This document shows positions 55,038 to 64,000 of a stretch of DNA of 64,000 bases, piece after piece. A program made the translations under genes and the position numbers. Location: positions 11,689,101-11,753,100 of the forward strand of contig OZ007505.1 of the NCBI GenBank assembly GCA_963931865.1, given 5' to 3'. The notes below the pieces were generated by a model, which was not told the origin of the DNA, did no database searches, and was given only the letters and a program-made list of their open reading frames with translations. The first letter of the stretch is position 1. Every line of letters starts with the position of its first letter. This DNA comes from Axinella damicornis. Lineage: Eukaryota > Porifera > Demospongiae > Axinellida > Axinellidae.

Positions 55038-56353
55038 CGGTGGCCCGTTAGGGCCATCTGTGTTCTGTGATTTCTCCGAGATTGTGCTGTGAATATCTCC
55101 AAATCCCAGATTGCGCTGTGAAAAATTGCAAATTGCGCTGTGAATATCCCCAAATCCCAAATTGCGCTGTGAAAAATTGCAAATTGCGCTGTGAAGATGC
55201 CCAAATCTCAGATTGCGCTGTGAAAATTGCAAATTGCGCTGTGAATATGCCCAAATCTCAGATTGCGCTGTGAAAAATTGCCCCAAAATAGGCTGAAATT
55301 AGCATACAAGGGAGCTCAGAAGATAGGAGTTTTAAGTTTTAACGTGACAAGTATGGTCATTCTCAACACAGTATAGCTGCAAATAAATGAACCTTTGTTT
55401 ACATTATGAGTGCAATTTTTGCAAAAGTTGCTTTTGATCCTGTCCTGCATTCACAGGTGATGGAAACAAATTAGAGACTTGTGAGATAGTTTTTTTTTCC
55501 TCTGAGACGGTGGTTGCTACGGAGAGGGTGGTGACTGTGGAGACGACAGTTGCTCCAGACACAGCACGTCCAACTGATATCTGTACACAAATAGAATTCC
55601 AATGTAGAGAATTATCAAACACAAATATGACTATGAAATACATAATGTCAAGCTATAATTGTAACAATCATGAAACTCTAGGTATAATATTATACTTTTG
55701 TTTCAGCAATTTTTTGGCCTCCAAGTCAGTCCACAACAAATACACGTTAGTTACAGGTGAAGTATTAGGTTTTGCACTTCATATCACACTTAAGAGACGG
55801 ACACATGGTAGTAACGACTGAAGAAATTAGCCTGGCCTACTTCCACTAGCTATGCGCCATGTAAAGCACCTGAATCTGATCCACAGGGTCTGCCTCAACC
55901 TGCTCTTCAGCTTCTTCTTCTTCTTCTTGGTCAGCCTCTCCTGTATAGCTCTTCTCTTCCCCTTTGCCTGAGCAATGTACTGATCCAGCACTGAAAAAGA
56001 TTGGTTACAACCTATAATTTATGCTGGATACTGAGCTAGCAACAGGATTACCATCATCTCTCTGAAACTCGTCACTGCTGGAACTAGCCATCGCTGGCAT
56101 CAGCAAACCACACTATTACTTCTAGAAGAGACGCCGGAAAGAAGAGCCGCTAATATTAACCGCTATAAGAGAAATATGCCACGTGGAAAGCGATTTTCAC
56201 AGCGCAATCGGGGATTTGGGGATCTTCACAGCGCAATTTGCAATTTTTCACAGCGCAATTTGCATTTTTTCACAGCGGCACATCGCAATTTGCAATTTAT
56301 CGCAACGCAATCTCGGAGAAATCACAGAACACAGATGCCCTAACGGGCCACCG
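55038..56353. mobile_element. TA-flanked DNA transposon with iterated inverted ends, 1316 bp
   Basis: Inverted ends CGGTGGCCCGTTAGGGC...ATCTGTGTTCTGTGATTTC are followed by many copies of TTGCGCTGTGAA on the left (55074-55282) and its complement TTCACAGCGCAA on the right (56196-56290). TA borders both ends (55036-55037, 56354-56355). The arms are terminal inverted repeats built on a short tandem motif. No transposase is recognised; a short spliced frame may exist on the minus strand. Confidence 0.88.
55827..56100 (-). CDS. Possible two-exon small gene inside the 55038-56353 element
   Basis: On the minus strand a start codon at 56100 opens MPAMASSSSDEFQRDD. A GTAATC donor follows exon 56100-56052, and a TTTTTCAG acceptor precedes 55990. 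The second exon runs to a stop ending at 55827 (70 residues, lysine-rich). The MASSSSDE start resembles N termini of several transposon proteins, but an alternative acidic frame in exon 2 is equally open, so the product is undecided. No database support. Confidence 0.2.
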
Positions 56354-56355
56354 TA

Positions 56356-57459
56356 CGATTTCCCTAATTGTCACAGCAACACCACAAGAATGTACATTAA
56401 GTGATTATGAATTTAATTATCTCACGTGCCAGTACACACGGCGAAGATGGCGATGGTTGTGTGTGTGTTCACGGTTACCTAGCCATCCTCTGGCAACCAA
56501 CGAAGAAGAAACAGACAGCTAGAGGGGAGGGAGAACTCTGTCACTGCCTCCTCGACCCGTTCTCAAGATTCCAGCGTCTCTGCCTCCGCCGACATAGCGG
56601 CACTTCACAGCGGGTCTACGGATGAAACCAGTAAGCGACCTCCTGTCTTGCAACGAATGACCAGTCGTTCGCAAATTACTAGGACACTTACAGGAACTAC
56701 TAGTCAGCCAGGAAACCTGTTGATAACAACCCTGGTCAAAGTGATGCAGAAGCACAGCAGCACCATAGATATAGTGTCTATATCTATGACTGCACGTACA
56801 CAGCAGCCCCTGTGCTCAGCTGATTCCCTTTGTCCCATGGCCCAGCCGTCAAGTTAGTGGCATGGTGTCCAAGCTGTTAACTGCTGTTATGATGTAGTAG
56901 TTGAGCAGATGGCAAAGATGTGGCAAGGAAACCGGAAACCTGACGGAAATATGGACGGTGCACATGAGAAGAACGACGCTGTAGTGGACGCAGTCCGAGT
57001 CGCAGACAGATAAATTGACGAATGTGTGTACACAGGAGAGGCTAGACGTACAGACTGTGAGAGAAACGGTGTACAGATGTTGATGCAGGCTGTGAGGACA
57101 AGGGTGTGTGGACATTTATATGCTGAGAGATCTAGAGATATCGATATCGATGTGAAGATGACAGATGGAGTGATATACTGAGGATTGAAGGATCTTGTAC
57201 ACACATATGAGAGGATACATAGAAAGTGAACTGGACTAATGGACTTCTGTCTTTCTCTGTGCCTTCCTGAGAATATACTCCTGTCATTGTGTGGCTGTTA
57301 TAATTATAATCAACTTACGTGACTACCTTGCTGATGGAGGATTATGTAGCCAAGCATTCTGCTGTGGCTTTCATTTTGTGCGTGGCACTGCTTTTTGCTC
57401 GTGTGGGCACTTGACAGGGCAAACTTGGGGGGGGGGGGGGGGGGGGGGAATCCATATCA
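56356..57459. other. Intergenic, no gene seen
   Basis: Open frames at 56401-56857 and on the minus strand at 56849-57204 overlap and resemble nothing. A poly-G run of about 22 lies at 57427-57448, directly before the element array. Confidence 0.4.
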
Positions 57460-57602
57460 TTACACTCCTGGTAGGGGAAAAATTGTGCCGCATAATATAA
57501 TATAATCCAATATAACAATATAATATAATATAAATAATGTTTGAGTACACTTAGCTTGTGCTACAGCGTAACCGCGGCTACCAGGAGTGCGGTTGCCCCT
57601 CG

Positions 57603-57673
57603 TTACACTCCTGGTAGGGGAAAAATTGTGCCGCGTAATTACACTCCTGGTAGGCGAAAAATTGTGCCGCGTA
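57603..57673. repeat. Duplicated 36-bp terminal module
   Basis: TTACACTCCTGGTAGGGG...GCCGCGTAA occurs twice in succession (57603-57638 and about 57638-57673). The module starts TTAC and ends GTAA. Similar doublets are at 61100-61183 and 38792-38861. Confidence 0.85.
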
Positions 57674-58147
57674 AATAAATAATATAATATATATAATGTT
57701 TGACTACTTGGGATTGGCCTGCAAAGATTCTGACTACACCGCCGTGATCGCTATCAAGCCCTGACCTGAATGATAAAAGTTGGTGCTGAAACTCACCTTG
57801 GTCGTGGAGATATGAGCGCTTTTGTCTCGCCGTAGGCCGCCATTGCTCGAGCGCTCTCTTCGACTTCCGGTGGCAGTACCGTTCTTCGGAAAGGCACACG
57901 AAGATTGTGACCACATGGCCATGATAGCTGTCGTTCACTGACGCTTGCATGCCGAAACTCACCATGCTGGCTAAGTTGTGAGTGCTGTAATTATGTCTTG
58001 TCTTCCTTTTGGTCGCCATTGCTCTTGCCCTCGCGCGCGATCGACTGAGCCACGTGGCATGTGCGTTAATTGGAACGAATTGCTTCGCTACGGCAAGGCA
58101 AACGCGGCCGGGGCTGCAACGGCTACCAGGAGTGCGGTTGCCCCTCG

Positions 58148-58270
58148 TATAATATATATATATATATATAAATTTTAATGACAGATAATGGCCAGAAGGC
58201 CCAACAGTCAAAGTGAGAAAACTCAATAAACTCTAAGTTGTAGTTGGACGATTCCTTATAAACAGTTGTC
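58148..58270 (-). mobile_element. Extreme 3' fragment of a LINE
   Basis: A TA tract followed by AAATTTTAATGACAGATAATGG and AAGGCCC matches the 3' end of the LINE at 59584 (AAATTTTAATGACAATGGAAGG). Only about 120 bases were retained, joined to a decayed ACTCCTGGTAG copy. Confidence 0.65.
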
Positions 58271-58954
58271 TTAATTGGAATGCCTTAAGTAAAAAATAAA
58301 ATAAAATAAAAAAATAATATAATCCAATCCAATATAATATAAATAATGTTTGAGTACTTAGGATTGGCCTACAGAGATTCTGACTACACCGCCGTGATCG
58401 CTATCATGCACTGACCTGAATGATGAAAGTTGGTGCTGAAACTCACCTTGGTGGTGGAGATATGAGCGCTTTTGTCTCGCCGTTGGCCGCCATTGCTCGA
58501 GCGCTCTCTTCGACTTCCGGTGGCAGTACCGTTCTTAGGAAAGGCACACGAAGATTCTGACCACAAGGCCGTGATCGCTGTCGTTCACTGACGCTTACAT
58601 GCCCAGACTCACCGTGCTGGCTAAGTTGTGAGTGCTGTAGTAGTGTCTTGTCTTCCTTTTGGTCGCCATTGCTCGCGATCGTGGTTGCCACGTGGCATGT
58701 GCGTTAATTGGAATGAATTACAATACTTAGCTTGCGCTACGGCGAGTCGCAACCAGTTGCATCGCGGCTACCAGGAGTGCGGTTGCCCCTCGTTACACTC
58801 CTGGTATAGAGAAAATTATGTCCAAAAAATAAAAATCTCCTGGGCTCAGTGGAGGACATGGAGAGATTCTGACTACACCATCATCATTCTAATTTTTGAC
58901 TCACCCAAGCATACAATATTTATGCTGAAACTCACCTTTGTGGTGGAGTTATGA

Positions 58955-58978
58955 CCCTAACCCTAATCCTAACCCTAA
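58955..58978 (-). repeat. Interstitial telomere-like repeat, four units
   Basis: CCCTAA, CCCTAA, TCCTAA, CCCTAA in succession, i.e. TTAGGG-type repeats on the minus strand. It replaces about 25 bases of the ACTCCTGGTAG subfamily sequence, as seen by comparison with the inverted relative near 17860-17890. Confidence 0.9.
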
Positions 58979-59583
58979 ATTTTGGCCTCCTTGTGTGGGT
59001 GGATTTTTTTTTCCGTTCCGGATCCGCTGGGAATGAGACAGCCACGTGTGCACTATTACGATCCAGTTGCGCCTATTATGCCCGACCGGCAACCTTGGAG
59101 CTGTAAGTACGAGCTGGTGGATGCAATCAGAGTCTGCTCGGGGTGAGAGTAATACCAGAGTACCATTCTGAACGGTGAGCTTGCCCTGCCAGCGAGATGC
59201 ACCTGGTCCAATTACCAGTACTAGTAGTGCGGTGGCTATTTACGAATGCCCTAGCTACAACGGTTCTGACTAAACAGGCCCGTAGGGAGGAGGGGTTCGG
59301 ACGAACTGATGATTATGTGCTGGAACTCACGCTGAAACTCACCTTGGTGGTGGAGATATGAGCGCTTTTGTCTCGCCGTTAGTCGCCATTGCTCGAGCGC
59401 TCCATCGACTTCCGGTGGCAGTACCATTCTTAGGAAAGGCACACGAAGATTCTGACCACACGGCCGTGATCACTGATCGTTCACTGACGCTTACATGCCG
59501 AAACTCACCGTGCTGTCTAAGTTGTGAGTGCTGCATTGGTTGCCATTGCTCGCGATCGTGGTTGCCACGTGGCATTTGCGTTA

Positions 59584-60885
59584 ATATATATATATATAAT
59601 ATATAAATTTTAATGACAATGGAAGGCCGGGGGACCCATATGTCAAGACTACAGATAAATACGTACGAATACACACTTGTTAAAGTTAAAGTTTACGCTT
59701 TACCAAGAAACTTTGGTACACAAACACACCTGTGAGCCAAATGATATGAACATTCTTTGAGAGCAAAATAAATATTAGCTTGTCAGTAGCGCTCATGTGG
59801 GGAAAGGAACTGTTGAGGGATCTGCAGCAGTTAAATAGTTCGTCTCTGTAATGACCTCGCCACAACCGGCAGGTGATCAGAAAATGGGTTTCATCCTCAA
59901 TTTCGATACAACTTGGACAGAGGCGTTCCTCCAGTGGAGTAGGTTTAGGGAGGGAGTATCGGCCCGTTTCAATCCTTAGTGAGTGGGAACTAGATCGTAG
60001 TCTAGCCAGTTGTATACGAATATGTCTTGGGAGGTTGAGGTATGGTTCAAATTCAAGCCTTGTTTTGAACAAACGGTATGTTCTCAATTTTCTGGATGTG
60101 GCCAGATCACTTAACCATTGTTGTTGATATTGGTCCCAAAGTCTTTGCGTAAGCTTTTCAATGAATAGGTCATGTGGAATACTGTCTGGGTTGTTCCAGA
60201 TATGGGAAAACCCTGCTTTGTCGAGCACTGTCTTGACTGTCTGTGCCCACTGACTGGGCTGCTCACAAATATTTAGCTGGTACGCTTCCTGCAATAATGG
60301 AGGGATGTCCCAGTGTGTTGAAATACGTAACCAATACTTTACCATAGCAATCTTTCTTCTGTTCTCCAGGGGACACCTACCAAGATCTCCATATACTGCT
60401 GCATTGCAAGCAGACGTTGGCAGCCCAAGAGCAAACTTACAGAACCGTTTATGAACTTTTTCCATTTCCTCTGCTTTGTCAGAGGCCCAGACTTCACATC
60501 CATATTCTGTAATGGGGCGTACTAATGTATCAAATAGGTATAGTAGTGTTGTTGGTTTAGGATGACCGAGGTGCATTGAAGTCTTTATCAAGGAGAAGGT
60601 GGCCTTATTAGCCTGGGATGCCAAGATCGAAATGGCTGGCTTCAGAGACCCATTTGCTGACAAGAGGACACCCAGGTATTTGTATTCTGATGCAATGGTA
60701 ATGGGTGATCCACTCAAATGGAACCTGTGTGACATTGTTGTTCTTTGCCGTGAGAAGCAGACAACCTTGGTTTTCGTTAAATTTACTTGGAGGCTCCATT
60801 TTAGGCAGTACTTGGACAGGCTGTTTATGGAAGACTGGAGTGCCTCAGGAGATTCAGAAAGAAGAACCAGGTCATCTGCATTAAT
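59584..60885 (-). mobile_element. 5'-truncated LINE, C-terminal RT part only
   Basis: The minus-strand frame is open from 61017 to 59686, but only 60885 downward is LINE sequence. It begins at the catalytic motif (ADDLVLLSES), then LQVNLTKTKVV, EYKYLGVLLS, LVRPITEYGCEVW and a C-terminal CPSC...HFLITC zinc-like segment. Everything upstream of the YADD box, including endonuclease and most RT motifs, is missing, so it is a dead copy. The 3' tail is a TA tract at 59584-59600. It split an ACTCCTGGTAG copy at TGCGTTAATTGG, with TTAA at both borders. The first 45 or so residues of the open frame are read from the flanking repeat. Confidence 0.88.
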
Positions 60886-63800
60886 TGGAACGTATTGCAA
60901 TACTTGATTGCGCGACGGCAAGTCACACTGGGGTTGCAACGCGGCTGCTTTATGAATGGGTACTTGAGAGCACTCTAAATCTTCCCTATATAGCGCTATA
61001 GCTATCATGGTACTCACTGATGTGATAATTGGAACGAACTGTCACAATTAGCTTGTGCTACCGTTTAACCGCAGCTACCAGGAGTGCGGTTGCCCCTCGT
61101 TACACTCCTGGTAGGGGAAAAATTGTGCCGCGTAAATAATATAATATATTACACTCCTGGTATAGGAAAAATTGTGCCGCGTAATATAAATAATATATAT
61201 AATGTTTGAGTACTTAGGCTTGGCCTACAGAAATTCTGCCTACACCGCCGTGATCGCTATCATGCCCTGACCTGAATGTAAAAAGTTGGTGCTGAAACTC
61301 ACCTTGGTGGTGGAGATATGAGCTCTTTTGTCTCGCCGTGGTCGCCATTGCTCCCGCGCTCTCTTCGACTTCCGGTGGCAGTACCGTTCTTAGGAAAGGC
61401 ACACGAAGATTCTGACCACACAGCCGTGATAGCTGTCGTTCACTGACGCTTACATGCCCAAACTCACCGTGCTGGCTAAGTTGTGAGTGCTGTAGTAATG
61501 TCTTATCTTCCTTTTGTCGCCATTGCTCGCGATCGTGGTTGCCACGTGGCATGTGCGTTAATTGGAACGAATTGCAATACTTAGCTTGCGCTACGGCGAG
61601 TCGCAACCGGTTGCATCGCGGCTACCAGGAGTGCGGTTGCCCCTCGATCCAATATAATATAACATAATATAAATAATGTTTGAGTACTTAGGATTGGCCT
61701 ACAGAGATTCTTACTACACCGCCGTGATCGCTATCATGCACTGACCTGAATGATGAAAGTTGGTGCTGAAACTCACCTTGGTGGTGGAGATATGAGCGCT
61801 TTTGTCTCGCCGTTGGCCGCCATTGCTCGAGCGCTCTCTCGACTTCCGGTGGCAGTACCGTTCTTAGGAAAGGCACACGAAGATTCTGACCACACGGCCG
61901 TGATCGCTGTCGTTCACTGACGCTTATATACCGAAACTCACCGTGCTGGCTAAGTTGTGAGTGCTGTAATAATGTCTTGTCTTGCTTTTGGTCGCCATTG
62001 CTCGCGATCGACTTGAGCGTGGTTGCCACGTGGCATGTGCGTTAATTAGAGCGTATTGCAATACTTTGCTTGCGCTACGGCAGGTTGCAACGCGGCTACT
62101 TTATGAATGGTACTTGAGAGCACTCTGAATAATTTGTGATCTTCCCTGTATATAGCTATCATGGTGATGTGTGATAATTGGAACGAACTGTCACACTTAG
62201 CTTGTGCTACCGCTTAACCGCGGCTACCAGGAGTGCGGTTGCCCCTCGTTACACTCCAGGTAGGGGAAAAATTGTGCCGCGTAAATAATCTAATTAATTA
62301 ATTAATATAAATAATGTTTGAGTACTTAGGCTTGGCCTACAGAAATTCTGCCTACACCGCCGTGATCGCTATCATGCCCTGACCTGAATGTAAAAAGTTG
62401 GTGCTGAAACTCACCTTGGTGGTGGAGATATGAGCTCTTTTGTCTCGCCGTGGTCGCCATTGCTCCAGCGCTCTCTTCGACTTCCGGTGGCAGTACCGTT
62501 CTTAGGAAAGGCACACGAAGATTCTGACCACACGGCCGTGATCGCTGTCGTTCACTGACGCTTACATGCCCACACTCACCGTGCTGGCTAAGTTGTGAGT
62601 GCTGTAGTAGTGTCTTGTCTTCCTTTTGGTCGCCATTGCTCGCGATCGTGGTTGCCACGTGGCATGTGCGTTAATTGGAACGAATTACAATACTACGCTA
62701 CGGCGAGTCGGCAACTGGTTGCAACCAGTTGCATCGCGCGCGGCTACCAGGAGTGCGGTTGCCCCTCGCTAATAAAGCAAATATAAACAAATAAAAAACC
62801 TCCCAGCCCGCAGGAAGGACCTACAAAGGTTCTGACTAAATCTTCATGATCACTATCGTGCAGTGACCCAACCGTACAATTTTGTTGCTGAAATTCATCT
62901 TGGTAGTGGAGTTGTGAGTGCATTTGTCTTCCCTTCAGCCGCCATTGCTCAAGCGCTCTCTTCAACTTTCAAAGCTTCATTGCCACAAAGACTATGACCA
63001 CACAGCGAGTTGCAACCGGTTGCATCGCGGCTACCAGGAGTGCGGTCGCCCCTCGTCAACAAAGCAGAAATAAACATATTAAATAATGTTTGAATACCTA
63101 GGCTTGGCCTACAGAAATTCTGACTACACCGCCGTGATCACTATCATGCACTGACCTGAATGTAAAAAGTTGGTGCTGAAACTCACCTTGGTGGTGGAGA
63201 TATGAGCCTGGGGCGTTTTAGGAAAGGCACACGAAGATTCCGACCACACGGTCGTTCACTGACGCCATAACTCATTGTGCTGGCAGTTGTGAGTTGCAAT
63301 ACCTCTATAGCTTGCGCTACCAGCGAGTTGCAACCGGTTGCAGCGGCTGCTACCAGGAGTGCGGTTGCCCCTCGTCAACAAAGCAGAAATAAACATATTG
63401 AATAATGTTTGAGTACTTAGGCTTGGCCTACAGAAATTCTGACTACACCGCCGTGATCACTATCATGCACTGACCTGAATGTAAAACGTTGGTGTTGAAA
63501 CTCACCTTGGTGGTGGAAATATGAGCCTGGGGCGTTTTTAGGGGCGTTGAAAGGCACATGAAGATTCAGACCACACGGCCGTGATCGCTGTCGTTCACTG
63601 ACGCCATAACTCACCGTGCTGGCAGTTATGAGTTGCAATACCTAGCTTGCGCTACCAGCGAGTTGCAACCGATTGCATCGGCTGCTACCAGGAGTGCGGT
63701 TGCCCCTCGTTACACTCCTGGTAGGGGAAAAATTGTGCCGCGTAATATAATATAATCCAATATAACATAATATAATATAATATAAATAATGTTTGAGTAC

Positions 63801-64000
63801 TTAGGATTGGCCTACAGAGATTCTGACTACACCGCCGTGATCGCTATCATGCACTGACCTGAATGATGAAAGTTGGTGCTAAAACTCACCTTGGTGGTGG
63901 AGATATGAGCGCTTTTGTCTCGCCGTTGGCCGCCATTGCTCGAGCGATCTCTCCGACTTCCGGTGGCAGTACCGTTCTTAGGAAAGGCACACGAAGATTC

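Larger units (their letters stand above)
57460..64000 (-). repeat. Head-to-tail array of ACTCCTGGTAG elements
   Basis: About a dozen copies, all on the minus strand: 57460-57602 (internally deleted), 57603-58147, about 58277-58792, 58793-59195 (diverged subfamily), 59330-59583 plus about 60886-61099 (split by a LINE), 61100-61646, about 61647-62248, 62249-62768, 62769-63056, 63057-63374, 63375-63709 and 63710 to the window end. Several junctions read directly CCCCTCG|TTACACTCC, the end of one copy joined to the start of the next. Minus-strand frames of 60-195 codons are degraded versions of each other and are not called as genes. Confidence 0.9.

Noticed and set aside
57639..58226. 195-codon minus-strand open frame
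   Set aside because: It spans a LINE fragment, a whole element copy and part of its terminal module, so it is a chance read-through.
61214..62658. Minus-strand frames of 110-130 codons that resemble each other (SVSERQRS...GEFQHQ)
   Set aside because: They are repeated copies of the ACTCCTGGTAG element with frame breaks between copies; similarity reflects the repeat, not a protein family.

Overview
The window is eukaryotic genomic DNA. Genes have introns with consensus GT/AG sites, there are long homopolymer and dinucleotide tracts, and transposon remnants are dense; there is no operon structure. The organism is most probably a marine invertebrate, and a demosponge is my best guess at low to moderate confidence. 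That rests on recognising a protein family (P-loop ATPase, here with a PHD finger) and KDZ-type transposases that I associate with sponge and cnidarian genomes. An interstitial TTAGGG-type tract fits a metazoan.

Layout. 1-33.6 kb is gene-poor and built from repeats. A block is present three times in direct orientation (1-4504, 20188-25975, 29579-32399), nearly identical where the copies overlap. Between the copies lie MITEs: 9-bp-duplication elements with TAGYCTCG ends, 8-bp-duplication hAT-type elements, TA-duplication elements and foldback structures. 33.6-48.5 kb is the only convincing genic region. It holds (i) a KDZ transposase gene with CxC5/CxC6 cysteine clusters (8 exons, 34483-40648), broken by a 5'-truncated LINE inside exon 1 and by a 2-nt frameshift near its end; and (ii) directly downstream on the same strand, a 16-exon gene (41002-48434) for a 929-residue protein with a P-loop ATPase domain and a C-terminal C4HC3 PHD-like finger, whose exon 11 carries a 1187-bp DNA transposon with a 9-bp target duplication. 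48.9-57.4 kb holds a 94-bp minisatellite and more DNA transposons. 57.4-64 kb is a head-to-tail array of about a dozen copies of one non-autonomous element (ends carrying ACTCCTGGTAG), interrupted by a truncated reverse-transcriptase LINE and a short telomere-like tract.

The main biological story is insertion into a transposase/ATPase gene pair. Both large insertions are flanked by exact target duplications, and conceptually skipping each insertion restores the reading frame of the interrupted exon, so the ancestral exon structure can be read directly. Whether the KDZ gene and the ATPase gene belong to one mobile element is an open, testable question. Most short open frames elsewhere are accidental; several recur only because they sit in repeats.
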